Source: Metopolophium dirhodum (taxonomy: Eukaryota; Arthropoda; Insecta; Hemiptera; Aphididae). From it: a stretch of DNA of 64,000 nt. Location: contig NC_083566.1 of NCBI RefSeq assembly GCF_019925205.1, positions 22,382,001-22,446,000 on the forward strand, in the 5' to 3' direction. Below, piece after piece: positions 41,951 through 55,150 of this stretch. Made by a program: the position numbers and the translations under genes. A model generated the notes under the pieces. It made no database searches. It was given only the letters and a program-made list of their open reading frames with translations, and was not told the origin of the DNA. The number at the start of each line of letters is the position of its first letter. Within the stretch, counting starts at the first letter, position 1.

Positions 41951-44900
41951 GTGTGTGTTATTATAACTTATAACTATAGTTACTATAGGTACTGGCGCAC
42001 GATGTGTTGCAGGTCATAATCGTTCTCGTAATAATAATATTATAATGATGATAATAATAATTATTAATTAATAATCAACGAAGTGAATAATAAGTATTAT
42101 GAATTGCACGTACATGGTATACACATCATAATATATTATTATAATATTTATATAGGTTTCTCGCGGATTTTCGTATTTGTTCATTTTTATTGATGCATAA
42201 TCAGACGAAAATAATAATAAAACAGTATCCACTGTATACTAAGTAATATTATTATTATTAATATCAAAACTGGATATACGTTTATGTTTAACCACCGTAT
42301 TTAACCTGCCCCTCCCCCCTCCACGCCAATCGATCAACATGAATGATATAAAAATTATTTTTGGGACAAAATATAATCAGTAATTCTTATAATCCCTTAA
42401 GCTTATAACAATATTACGTGCGTAGACCTACATCATTGAATTATTATATATTAGTTATCAATACTTTTTGCCACGATAAGTATATAGTTATAATTTTATT
42501 ATCTTTTTAACATTCCACGAGCGTGTTTAAAATTTAAACAACGTGAACCGTGGAATAAGTGACATTTTAATATTTTATGACAAGATATTAATACCAAGAT
42601 TTTTTTTATAATTTCATTCGCATAACGCAGTTTGCATTTGATACAGTCATAAACATTATAGTGTATAATATTATATATTGGCCGTTAATAACTGTCAAAA
42701 TATATAACATGTCTGTTGAAAATGCAACTAAAAATAAAATCGCATTCATCTTGTTAAATTATGATTTTTAAAGAATTTCAAATTTCTAATGGAAATAGTG
42801 GAATTGCAAAGAGATCGCATACGCATCAAATTGTGAAAGGTGGTTTAAACGGTGATTTTAAGTGAGAAATTAAATTATCATTATTTGTTATATTTTTAAT
42901 TATTTAGTTGTAACATCGTTCAAATGATACACCATAGGTACATGTTTTTTAACCAATGTACAGTTAATGAACTTTCACTTGATTAAAACCATTTTTCTTC
43001 TCCATTTAAAATATACAAAACATCTAAGGTATAACACAAAAAAAACTGAGTTCTTAGAGACTGAATCAAATAAAAAATTGTTACAAACTTATCATTTATG
43101 AACATAAAACTAAAATAACGACAGTAGTATTATTACGGAAATACGACTAACGAGATAATATACGACGTGGGTGTAATGTCACGGAAACGTATAGGAGAAC
43201 AAACTGTCTGCCAGTCTGATGTTATATCCACCGGTTCGTGTTCTTGGGATATGGCCGCAACGTGCCGCGTGGTTGACATAATAGTATATTATACTTACAA
43301 GTAATTTTTACTTAAATCGAAACAAAATAAATCCATGTACCTACTACTCTGTTAGGTTAATGTAATGTATATATTTTATAATATATATTGTATAACGATA
43401 ACACCTACCTATTACGTGTGCGACTTAATAAGGCAAGTCGTATGTTTTGTTACTATTTCTTATTGCTATTTAAAGTTTAAATGAAACAGTTTGAAAACGG
43501 AATAAACCATTATTCATCAATAGTAATATTATTATTTAATAAATTATTATTATCCAAACTCAGATCCACGTATATAATATTATAATACTTTATATTCGTT
43601 TATAAGGTAATACATATAATAGTAAAAATATAAACTTAATAATAATATAACTTATAGGTATTTGAATACGGTGTTACACCGAACGAACAACAAATGGAAT
43701 GCGATTGCGTTTCAAAATATATAATATTATAATACCTATATTATGAGAAACTGTTCTGAATTAAAAAAAAATATTATGTAACGATATACATATGTACGGG
43801 CTCTTCGAGTACTACAGGTAGGTACCGGGCATTAGATATTACATACTATCGTGCAATTTATTTCGTTAAACCAAGTAAATAATAGAATGATATGGTTTAA
43901 AAATTAAAAAATGAACTACGTGTAATATTCTCACGCTTTCAGAATAATAAATCTGTACGACAAATGACGTAAAAAACGACACAACAAATGTACGTTTGCT
44001 GATGTTATGTTGTATGTGAAATTCGTAAAATAACGACTATATTATTATTATGTCTTATTATTCAGTAACGCCGTGCATCCAGCTGCTTAAGTCACTGACA
44101 TCGACGACCATATTATTATAATAATATATTGTTATAAGTTACAACATTTGTCAACGCACGCCTCCGCTCCAATTGTTATGTTATATCTTATATATATCGT
44201 TATAAGTTACTCATATAGTATGTACAACGTGCGTGTATTTTTATAGCATTATATAATATTCAAATTATGCTTACGTTACATTTTAACCATTATAGTGTAA
44301 AATATGTACAGTAATACTGAAACTACATTGACAGCCTTTTATGTATCTACCTAGTGTATTCATTTTCTATGTAATTATTATTAAATTACCTATATTTGAT
44401 TTGTAAGTGTTTGTGATCGACTATCGAGTACGGCGGAGTATCTTAGTCTGTATTAAATATCATATTTTGTTCAGCTGAATGATTTCGAAATGTATATTAT
44501 ACATTTTATACATTATTGTCTGTATAGATGTATACACGGAATTTAGAAAAAAAACACCCACCTGAAACTGTTTAGTGGTTTGGTTGACAATAGAAACAAA
44601 AACACGTGGGTTAAGGTTACGAGTTCAGAGTCTATGAAGTACATCTAAACTGTAGTTCTTATAACAATTTAAAGCTATTGTATATTTGTATCACGAAACT
44701 AAACTTTTATTTTTTTAACGGTGTTAATCGACTTTTATTTGTTAATTTATTTATCAATAGCTAACAAAAACGTCCTTATACAATACATTATTCTTTTTTC
44801 TTCAATTTGTGAAGTTATGATGTACCTAAATATATAATAATATAACTATACATTTTTCATTTTTTAGACAACGTAATTGCTATAATTTGTGTAGATATTA

Positions 44901-45612
44901 GGTACAAATAAAAAAAAATAGTAAAATATAGATTACGAACACACTGGCTTGATCAGAGGCGGATGGAGCAATTCAGTTTTTTTTTTTTTAGATTATATTA
45001 TATACTATAGAATATTATTTTTCTATTTTATTTTTATGTAATTACTAATTAGTCATTAAAATATAGGTATATATTGCATCGGTAGTTATAATATGGATAG
45101 TATGGATTAAAGTTTGGGTAATGGGTAATATAGTATAATAGTACTATGACACTAAGTATTAACTTGATATAGGTATTTTCTCTAATTTTACAATAATTAT
45201 ACGAAACTTCAAAGAAACTTCAAAGATTATTATGGTAATATTATAACAAAGTAATATCATAGTGTCGAAACACCCCTTGACGTCCTCGCTCTCTAAGAAA
45301 ATGTGTAATACCAAAAGTAATTTATTATTATGTATTGTTAAATTTTTTTAAGATTTTACTTTTTTGGATAACAGTATTGATTACAATTTCTAATTCTGAA
45401 GTATTCTTCTTTTTAAAAAATTTGATACATAAAAATTGGACATGCGGACAATTTAATTTTAATCTGAAATCAACATTACCGTTTAATCTATACAACGCCA
45501 ATTCTTATAGTGAAGAGATGGTAGAAAACATACATTTTCTGTTATTCATCGAGAGAGTTCCTGATTAACTTAATATACTACTTATGTACGCTTTAAAGTT
45601 TAAGTGACTTAC
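41951..45612. other. AT-rich intron
   Basis: No exon seen. It holds many ATTAT and AAGTTATAAC runs and a partial hAT-type end (GAGGCGGATGG) near 44955. In the gene model this is intron after the exon at 45613-45826. Confidence 0.55.
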
Positions 45613-45826
45613 CCATGGGAGACGGAATGCAAACGGCCGCGGTGGATTTCGCCGTCGTCTCGCGCAGCGACGCGCTGTCTGGCGCGTCATCATCGTCTTG
45701 GTCCTCGTCCTCTTCCAACAGGACGGGCGGCTGATTGATCAACTCGTAACCCCATCGCTGACGGAACTTTTTCGCCCCACCGTCTAGACGGACTCGGGGA
45801 AGGTCCACGAACAGCGAATCACCAAT
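45613..45826 (-). CDS. Internal exon, C-terminal part of a PH-like domain plus acidic linker
   Basis: An acceptor (CTATTTAG) precedes ATTGGTGATTCG and the exon leaves via ATGG|GTAAGT; both are close to consensus. The 214-nt exon starts in phase 0 and ends in phase 1. It encodes IGDSLFVDLPRVRLDGG, then KKFRQRWGYELINQPPVLL, then an acidic linker (EEDEDQDDDDAPDS) and ends CIPSPM. Joined in phase to 61323-61462 it continues a pleckstrin-homology-like fold: beta-strand text ending in TAYRSEELS, then SLFVDLPRVRL and WGYELI. PH domains bind phosphoinositides or proteins at membranes. The parent family is uncertain; a SynGAP/nGAP-type RasGAP is one possibility, based only on a TWE..[YF]C.L pattern shared with that family's PH region. 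Confidence 0.78.
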
Positions 45827-48800
45827 CTAAATAGACAACGAAAAAGTTTTATTTTTATATTTTTAATATAAAATAATTTAATAGTCCTATTTTCACGCCC
45901 AATGCCCACTACTACCGATTAAGTGCAGAAAGGAAGACTTTACGACAACAGCCGACATTTCAGACAAGGCAATACAAATTGCCACAAATTGGGAAGGAAG
46001 GGAATTTGAAGACCGACACGAGAAGAATATATGATAAATATAATGCATATTATACATCTATACAGCTATATAGCGACTATATTATATTAATGGGTATTAT
46101 TATAGGGAGAAAGCTGCAGAGGGGACTGGCCGCTGAGACCCCCACATCCCCATGCATTAGTCCTTCTCATGATTATAATTTTAAAGCTATCCAAACATTT
46201 ATTTTATATACAAATGGTAAGTACTTAATTGATATATTATATTTGATTGTCATCATTTCTTATATTTCAAACATAGATATCTTACACATCTGTATCACGA
46301 CGTGCGCTCCGTCAAAAAGTATCACTTGTTCTATAACACTCAGCTGTCAAAAGACTATTTTATAAGACTAGTCAAAAACGAACTCGATCAGTAGATCAAA
46401 AGTCGGGTTTTCACTATACTGTGCTGTGTACTAGCGTAGGATTGAATATTATTCAGCTTGTAGCGGTAACGTGTTACCAAAATGTTGTTATCTATAGAAT
46501 ATATTAAACATACGGAATATGACACGACACAGTGTAATCAGGAAAAATCCTGTTAAAAAATAACACTTTTCGGTTACGACCACGGTTATTTCTTGTTTGT
46601 GGTAGGTACACAACCGTGGTCCATGGTCACGGCTGAACTCCAACTTATTGTCTGTTCAATTCGAATCAATTCAACACCACAAAATATATTATATTTCGCT
46701 CATGAAAAAAGAAGACAACTTATGATTCATGAACGTTTATTTGGTGTAACAATTCTCTTTTTGCAATCATGATTCATTGATCCTTATTCGTCAATTGCTT
46801 AGGTTTTGAAATAGCGATACCATTCGTGATACATATTATATTTAAACGAATACCAAACAAAAGCCTTTGAATGAACTGCGTGGCACTGCAAAATGTATGA
46901 TATATTATTATTGTACATTTTCACTATAGAGAATATACGTCGTCAAGATGGAACGAGTATAATGTATTAATGTATCTAAGGGCCACTGTTTGGAATATCA
47001 GTCCCTAACTTAAAAAAAAATTGAGTTAAAAAATTCAACACTTGAAAATTTAACGGTAATTTAATGGTAATTATTAAAAAAAAAACTATAAATATATATT
47101 TAGATTACGTAGATTTTATTGTAGACTTTATGCTGAATTCAAATTTGTTTCAGAATTCTTATCACTTCATTATAAATCGGTACGTTGTCAATAGAACACG
47201 TCTAAAATCCTATGTTGCGCGTGTGTTAAACAAAGAACGAAAATTTCAACTGGAACCGATTTCCTTATATTGTTGTAATTCAAAATTGAATAACCGTAAA
47301 TACTAGAAATTTTCACCAAATGTTTATTACGGGGTTTATTATTTCAGAACAAAATTTCGACAAAATTTATCACAATCAAAATATTTGGATATTACTTTAT
47401 AGTATATAGTAAAAAAATTCTTATTTTGTATAGCTACCTGAGGATTTCAAACAAGGTTTCTTATTAGTAATTCATGCTGTAACCAAAAAATATAAACAAC
47501 ATAACGGAGAATAACGAAATTGGTTGTAATTTAAATACTATGTTATTCGTGGGTACTTGAAATGTTAATGTTTTTATATTATTATTATTTATATACACTA
47601 TGACATTTTCAAATATTTCATTTCTAGCAAAACTTAATTCAACCTACTGTTTATTAATTACTTTAATAACAATAATATCTTAAATATATTTAGTAACATA
47701 GGATGACAGACCATCTTCGCTCTGAATCGTTTTTCGTATACAACTATACAATGATAATATTATATTATAATATCATTGAAGTCAAACTCATCCATGATCC
47801 ATCACAGTAACCTAAATGAAATTTAATATATTTACCTTTTTCTTTATTTATTACACAAATACATATACAATTTTATCAAATGTAACTAAGTATTCAAAAT
47901 ATCATCTCGTTTATCTTTTTATAGTATACTAACTATTTTAGATTCTGAGCGGATCGAGGAAGCTAGTGGTTTTACAATGATGCTTTTTTTATCCTGTAAA
48001 CAAAATTTCTACCAGAAGGAGTGCTTCGATTTCAATCTTATATTCCAGCAAATTGGATCAAGATGGTACTTTAGATAGGTCATTTTTTGATTTTCTCCTA
48101 ATTTTTTAACGCCACGGTAAAAACCACCAACATTTATTTTTCCAACTCTTTTTTTTTCTAAGCTTTGTTTATCATTATCACCATAGAAACGAATACAATT
48201 TAAAAATTACCTAATTCATACTAGGTTTATTATATACAATTAATGGTTACCTATTAAATATTAATACATATTTATGAATCATACATTTTCTTTCGTCTGT
48301 TCAGAATCGTTTTTTATCGAACGCAATCATTGCATTCAAATTGAATACTGTAATAATACACTATCATGTCCGAGTACCGAAGAGACGATGGACAAACTTC
48401 CACCACCGCTGACCTACTTCACCCCGCTGCACTTACCCTTTTTTTTATATCTTAAATAACGATGTGAAAATCTGTAGATTTATATATGATTGTACGTTGT
48501 AGAAAGTACTTAAGTACCTACTAGTAAATATCAAATAGAAAATATACAATCACCATAATCATACATTACCATTAAACATTAATACCATTATTTCTATATA
48601 ATAATAATAATAAATATAAAATAAATAAATATAAATATAAATAATCATTTTAAATTATACTATAAGTACTCAGTAGTTAGTAAATTTATTCTCTCAAAAT
48701 ATCAACGTATGTGTGTATGAGTTGTTTATTTATTACAATAATGTAAACAGTGAAAATATGTATAATATACTATTTGAAAATAAGTTACTTTATATCTAAA

Positions 48801-48917
48801 TATATTATAACAGTTTTGTTTGGTATAAAAAATAGGATAATAGTTTTTTCATAATGAAATAAATGATACATAAAATAATGTTAATAATATAGAATTTGAT
48901 AAAATAAAATATTATTT
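45827..48917. other. Intron DNA with repeat copies
   Basis: Outside the repeat at 47250-48320 I see an inverted repeat GACCACGGTT/AACCGTGGTC (46578-46587 and 46612-46621). Plus-strand frames at 45335-45568 and 45979-46365 have no ATG at the annotated start and no recognisable domain. Nothing else is supported. Confidence 0.55.
47250..48320. repeat. GATTCTGAGCG repeat family, cluster 2 (copies in both orientations)
   Basis: The block at 47260-47400 (TTGTTGTAATTCAAAATTGAATAACCGTA) matches 53.65-53.75 kb. At about 47700-47830 the complement of the terminal module seen at 53960-54110 appears, including AATCGTTTTTCGTATA and the paired TCAATGATA/TATCATTG segment. A further end in plus orientation, GATTCTGAGCGGATCGAGG, starts at about 47941, and an inverse one (TTCAGAATCGTTTTTTATCG) lies at about 48300. 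Head-to-head ends only 200 bases apart suggest nested or foldback insertions. Confidence 0.7.
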
Positions 48918-50506
48918 TTAGTATTCTTCGTACGTATCAATTCCATTGGCAAACTGTGGTTCCAATTGTTGGTTTGTACTTCCGTCACTTGATAAATTTG
49001 TTTGGGATTTTGCAGGAATATTGTCTACGGTCCTAAACTGAGATTTATTTTTAAGATCTTCAATCTTCTTTAATAGATCTCTTAGTTTTAACATAACAGA
49101 GTCATGAGAAGATGAATACCTATTTGTATCAAACGCATAATTTAGATTAAAATCTGTTGTTGTTTCCTGCGAAGTCGTAGACATTGATTCGTCGTCTTTC
49201 TTCTGGTTTTCTTCTGTTGTAATAGAATTCGATTTGTCTTCTGTTTTGATAGAATTAAATTCTATAGAGTTCGATTCGTCTTCAGTCTGGGTTCCTTCGG
49301 TTGTTATAGAATTTGATTTATCTTCAGTCAGGATTTCTTCTGTTGCTATAAAACTCGATTCGTCTTCAGTCTGTAATTCTTCTGTAGTTATAGAATTTAA
49401 TTTATCTTCAGTCAAGGTTTCTTCAGTTGTTATAAAACTTGATTCGTCTTTAGTCAGGTTTTCTTCTGAAGTTGTAGGATACAATTCAGCTTCAGTCAGA
49501 GTTTCTTGTGTAGTTTTATAATTCAATTCATCATTTTTTGTTGTCGTAATGATTGATTCTTGTTCTGACGTTTCAGGCGATAGTTTTACTGTTTTTACAG
49601 TGGGAGACGATACTCTAAAAGTATCTAGGTCCGATTCTACTGATTGAGGATCTCCGAAGACGGTATTTGGAATTTTCGAACCAAAGTTCCACACAGAAAC
49701 TGATGAGTACGGAGATTTGTAAGTAGGGAATCCATAGTCGAAGACAGATGTCTTTTTGATAGCTACTAGGTTTATGGCAATGCCACTTTCTTGTGTTGAT
49801 GGCTGTGTTAGATATTTGTTTAACGGTGAACCTAGGTATTTGTAGTCATAGCTATCTTCTTCCGGAAATAAATTAGGGATGTCCTGCTCTGAAATATATT
49901 CTGAATCGTAGAGAGAATTCTTTGGCTGATATTGAGTTCTTGGAACTGAATTCACGTCATGGGTAGACATTTTTAAATTCTGATATATCGGTTTGAACGT
50001 GTTGATTCTGGAATCCAATCCCTCACTTAAACTATCTAAAACGTTGATTGATGGCTCTATTGGATTCTGTAATGAATTTAACATAAATATTATTTGCATT
50101 GTAAGATTAATAAATATATTATAGGTACCTACTATAAAACTTATACAAGTTAAAATACAACTTGTCGCACCTTAAAATTGGCGAAATTGGCATTTTTGGG
50201 CTCAACTTATTAACGAACAAATTACTTTATTTTTTAACAAAAGATAAATTGAAGTAAGAAAGAAAACTTACGTAATGATATCCATAGGAATATGGAATCG
50301 GAATAGATCTTTGCCGCCTTTCCATCAACTAAAAATAGATAAAAAAAATATATAAAATTTTGATAAACGTACCTATTTAATACATATGCCTGTTTTATTC
50401 TGCTCTGTACAATTACCTGATTAAATGTCTGACTTCTTGGACTGTAGAAAGTTGCATCAACCATTCCGCAAACAATTAACAGGCCCAAAGCAAGAAAAAG
50501 ATGCAT
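48918..50506 (-). CDS. Predicted secreted acidic Thr/Ser/Glu repeat protein, 431 aa, three coding exons
   Basis: Coding exons are 50506-50417, 50328-50272 and 50066-48918. All junctions are phase 0, with donors CAG|GTAATT and TAC|GTAAGT and acceptors TTTTAG and TTACAG. The start is the ATG at 50506, giving a hydrophobic signal peptide (MHLFLALGLLIVCGMVDA) with likely cleavage before TFYSPR. Exon 2 adds a basic-to-Tyr-rich stretch (RRQRS...YSYGYHY). Exon 3 holds a Tyr/Ser/Pro region, eight 14-residue repeats (residues about 226-337) and a short amphipathic helix-like segment (KLRDLLKKIEDLKN, about residues 378-391). The stop is TAA at 48918. An untranslated exon and promoter lie at about 57 kb, and the whole gene sits in an intron of another minus-strand gene. 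I do not recognise the family. Aphid salivary effectors often have this signal-peptide-plus-repeat design, but so do cuticle and silk-like proteins, so the role is open. Confidence 0.82.
49203..49538 (-). repeat. Eight in-frame 42-bp tandem repeats in the secreted protein gene
   Basis: Exactly 336 bases encode eight units of 14 residues with consensus TED[K/E]S[N/S]SITTEE.[L/Q]. From the third unit on, units alternate between a TEDK..NSI type and a T[EK]DES type, so the array looks like copies of an 84-bp double unit. The first two units and the flanking KKDDESMSTTSQET are more degenerate, consistent with decay at the array edges. Confidence 0.9.
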
Positions 50507-51017
50507 TATCACAAACTAATTTTACTGTGGAAAAAAAATATTTATTATTTTTTATTTAATTACCTACTAAAAAGTTTCTATACAAAATGCATATACATAT
50601 AGGTAGATCTCATATAGAAAATCTACAGTTGATTAATAAATTGACAGTTAAAATTTTTATTTTTTACTAAATGCCAATGATAATCAATCTTGGAAAATGA
50701 TGCATATTTTCATTTACATACAATAATATATTAAGAAATCAATATAATTGTTTAATCAAAATGTATGACTTATAATTTGAGACCGGATTTTTTTGTTTTT
50801 ACATATTTTTACTGAGAGTATGCAGCTCCAATTGGATAAGCTTTCAACGATTCATTTACCTATGAACTGATATGCAACATTTTTTAGCGCATAAAAAAGA
50901 ATATATTGTGTAAAAAACGTTTTAGGAATATATTGTCATATTGGGTTAAAATTTGAATAATTTATAAAAATCTAATAGATAATAAAAATTTTTTTTATTT
51001 TTATTATTTAAAACTTG

Positions 51018-51270
51018 TTATTATTATTATTTTTTGAGTTCATAAGGCTGAATTATTTAAGTTTAAGTTATTTTAATACATAATATTATTCTGTTGTTGA
51101 ACTATATGCAATCATTTTTTTATTTTTAATATTATTATTTTTTGAATTCATAAGGCTGAATTATTTAAGTTTGAGTTTGAATACATAATATTATTCTGTT
51201 AATGAACTATTTTCAATTATTTTTTATTTTTTATTTTAGTATTATTATTTTTTAAATTCATAAGTTTGTG
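51018..51270. repeat. 108-110 bp tandem repeat, about 2.3 copies
   Basis: The anchor CATAAGGCTGAATTATTTAA occurs at 51041 and 51149, and a diverged version (CATAAGTTTG) at 51259. The units share an ATTATTATTTTTTGAATT lead and a CATAATATTATTCTGTT block. The third copy is truncated. Confidence 0.9.
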
Positions 51271-52654
51271 TTACAACAGTTAAATATAGGTACACCAGTA
51301 TGGCAGTATATCACCATATTATAGATATTACTTTTATTTGTTTTTTCAGTGTTTAGTAAGTTTTTACGAAAAAGAATATTTTTGCATATAATAGATTATT
51401 TTTATGACATTATAGAGCATAGAAGCATCTTATTTTCAAGATTTTAAGGGCATATAAATCCGGTCTTTACTTATAATACAAAACATCAAATAGTTAAATT
51501 ATTGGTACATTTAGAATTTTGAATTGAATCGATAATCATTTAATACATTATACAACCTATAATGGTACATAAGCTTAAACTTATATCAAAAAACATAAAT
51601 TAGTTAATATCGAAAGAAAAACAATGACATTTTTAAATTGTCCTTCCTCGCAATGCCCATTTATTACCCAGATATAATATTATATAAACATTTTTATGAT
51701 AGTAATAAAATAAAATTAAAAAAATTATTTAAAAAATTTTAATCAACAAACTATATTATTTATTTTTTCTCTTCAGAATGTACTAAAATACTATTGGTAT
51801 TGTTTGACACTTTTGTATGAACTATAATATGCTCATGTGGATAATTCAATAAGAATTTTTCTAATGAATTTTAATAGTAGACTTGTACATAACAATAAGT
51901 TGCATAGATATTATAAAATAAATTTTTTTATAAAATATTTATTATAAATTTAAAAACTGAATAGTTCAAAAGAAAATGCTGATTTAGAAAAATTATAATA
52001 TAATATCCGAGGACTGTTTCTTACCGAAATATTCATCAACTTAACGCAATAAAAAAATAACTATTTATTGCACCAAATATTCTATAAAGTATACCTAAGT
52101 TAAATGTTATTTTTTTAAGTTATAAGGTATTCAATTGTATGTGTTTACTAAACAATGTCAAATAAATAAGCAAAGTTGAATTTAATGAATAAAAAATGAA
52201 TTATGCATTCACTTATGTAGATATTTAAAAATTAGATATTATATCTAACTTCTAAACTATAAAAATTAATTCATTATTAAGATATTAAAAATTATGAATA
52301 TGTATAATATTATGAGCTATAGCTTGGGAAGTAGAACTTAGGTAGTATCAAAAGGATATACCTAGGAAATATAAATAATGTGCATATAATATTAAAAGTG
52401 CACAATTAATGTAAATAATAAATAATTAATTAATTAACAAATGTACCTATAATATGAGGAGTAAAATAGATAGCCTTATAAAAGAATGTGTGCAAAACAA
52501 ATGTCAAATTGTGTCAAATTCTGAAAACCCAATATTATCATCCTAAATAATCAATAATCAAAAATACCTGTTACATATATTATGCATTATAACGATTAAA
52601 ACATGCAAAATTAAATTTCATATTTATAATGGTGATAACTTGGGTTAATTAGAT

Positions 52655-55150
52655 TTAAAAAATAAAAAAGGTGGACAAGTGGATTCCGCTTTGCAGCTAT
52701 ACAGTAAGAAATGAATATTGTATTATATTTTAATTAAATGATAAATCACTGCAAAAAAAAAAAACGATTCTGAGCGGATACGTTGTGTAATCCTATAGCA
52801 TACTTATATAAATCATTTATTAATAAAATTTAATAATAAAAAAAAATAATGATAATCGAAAATATCACATAGCTATAAATAGCATAACTTTCCGGCTAAT
52901 TTTTTTTTTTTTGATAAAGGAAGAAAGACTTTTTGGGAATCTTCTATTAAAATTTCTAATGTTAGATATGAAAATAAAATTATTTATGAATTTCTAGCTG
53001 AAAAATCATTTACAAAATTATAAAAATGTATGATGGCTATAAGTACCACAAAAGAAAAAAGAAAATTTTACCATGAATGTTAAATGCTAATAAAAATATT
53101 TTGTGAAAATTTCAAGTGTTTATGGCTATTAGTTTTTAGTTACAACAAAATAAATAAATAGGTAGATTGATTTATTGTTATTTCAAATAATATAGAATTA
53201 TTTCAAATATCAAAAATCGATTAATTGGAATTCGTTAATTTACCGCTGAATGTTAAACATCGTAAACATGTTAAATTCAAACGTTCATAAAAAAATAATG
53301 TTACGTTTAAGTTATCTGTTTTAAATTCTGAGCAGAGCGTTGTATTGATTTTATAATAATGTGTTTTTTTTTAATTTTTCAATTTTAATTTGTATTTGTC
53401 ATCACTTATTAGCAAAAATGCTTAGATTTTCTTCAAACAGCAACTTTTCTGATTGGAAAGTGAATCTAGTTTATACTTTTTTTTTGAGGGGGGGGGGGGG
53501 TAAAAACTCAAAAATATTTCCCAGTAGTCTTCTATCACAAAAATGTGCAAATTATTTTAAGTTAGAAATTCATAACATTTTTCTTTTTTAATCTAAGATT
53601 AAGTTTAGATTTTTGCAACATTGGATATTGACTCGATTTCTCATGGAACGATTTTCTTTTTGTTGTAATTCAAAAACGAATAACTGTAGTACATTAAATT
53701 TACACCACATGTTTATTTTATCAATTCCCAATCTCGATAACATTTTCAAAACACTTTGACTATTTTTGACCTGTTACGGGCATTTTTAATTATTTTAATT
53801 TTTTTACTTTATTTGTCAATACAATTTTATTTTTCGGGTCGAAAAGTGTCAACATTTAATACAAGGCTCCTAATATATTAATACTAAAGCAGTTAAAAAA
53901 TATTAAAAATACATAGGCACAGTTTTTTTTTACAAGCATTTAAATTTCAAATTTTGAGTAAAAGGTGGGCAAGCGGGTGTTGCTCTGTTGTACAGTAGAT
54001 TACAGATGGGTCACTGACCACTATAATGGATTGTGTTAAATTTGAATTCAATGATATAATATCATTGTATAAGAAAAACGATTCTGAGCGAAGACTGCCA
54101 GTTAACCTATGATATTAGTAAGTATATTTGATGATATTATTGTGGATAAAGTAATTTGTATAATAATATAACCTATTGACGTGGAACCTTGTTTTAAATG
54201 TTCAATCCTTAGCCATAAAAGTTGAACATTTTACAATTTTAACTACAAAATAAATATTAAATTTAAATGTTTATAAAAAAATATTGTGCCTAAGTATTTT
54301 TAATATTTTTCAACTGCTATTGAAACAATATATCAAGAGCGTTGTATTAAATTTGCACGCTTTTTTACCCAACAAAAAAATTTTATTGACAATAAATTAT
54401 AGAAAAAAAAAACTAAATGTTCGTTAACAGCTCAAAAAGAGTCAACATATTTTTAAAATTGTATGGTGTATAGAAAATAAAAATATGAACATTTAGTGAA
54501 ATTTTCATGTATTTACAGTTATTCGTTTTTGAATTACAACTAAATAATAAAATCACTACATGAGAAATCGAGTGAATTTGTAAAAATATAAACTTCAAAC
54601 GCTCATAAATATTTGATTTGATTTGCTTGAAGACATTTTTTTTTTTTGATAAAGGTAGTAAAACTTATGAATAATTTTGTATTACTATTTCAAATCTTAG
54701 ATTTAAAAATTAAAATTTTTATGAATAACTAACTCAAAATAATTTGCACATTTTGCTCATTCAACTTTGAATGCATATAAAAAAAAATTGAGACTGGATT
54801 TTTAATATTTTTCAAATGACACTGTAACAATATATTAGGAGCCTTGTATTCAATTTTCAAGCTATTTTACCTAACAAATAAAATTTTATTGATATTCATA
54901 GAAAATAAAATTTTATTGATATTCATAGAAAATATAACTAAACAAATTTGAGGCTGAAAATTTTTTGAAAATGTTATTGTCTATAGAAAATGCCAATATA
55001 AACAACCAGTGAAATTGTCATGTATCTACGGTAATTTGTTTTAGAGTTACACCAAACACCAAAATCGATTTTGTTAAAAACCAATTTTGCATATTGGGAA
55101 TTTTAAAATTTGACCTCCCCAATGCTAGATTTACTTAACTTCCCCAAACG
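52655..55150. repeat. GATTCTGAGCG repeat family, cluster 3 (at least three adjoining copies)
   Basis: A terminal module beginning AGGTGG[A/G]CAAG, with TACAGTA inside and ending CGATTCTGAGCG, occurs at about 52670-52780 and 53962-54090. Downstream, a unit with TTTTTAATATTTTTCAA, then AACAATATAT, then TTTTACC[C/T]AACAAA occurs at about 54295-54385 and 54810-54885, roughly 510 bases apart, so part of the element is duplicated in tandem. The same unit is present at 16.7 kb. No coding capacity is visible. Confidence 0.75.
54878..54931. repeat. Exact 27-bp tandem duplication
   Basis: Two identical adjacent 27-base units (54878-54904 and 54905-54931), starting ATAAAATTTTATTGATATTC, lie inside the larger repeat. 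The lack of differences suggests a recent slippage event. Confidence 0.95.

Noticed and set aside
45335..45568. Plus-strand frame with a hydrophobic, signal-like N-terminus
   Set aside because: The frame begins at TTG, not ATG; the nearby ATG (ATGTATTGTTAA) stops after three codons; no acceptor supports an internal exon.
46578..46621. 10-bp perfect inverted repeat (GACCACGGTT) with 24-base loop
   Set aside because: Short and without flanking duplication; not enough to call a MITE or a regulatory hairpin.
49234..49521. Plus-strand frame of 95 codons with Ser/Val repeats
   Set aside because: It is the antisense shadow of the repeat array in the minus-strand secreted-protein gene.
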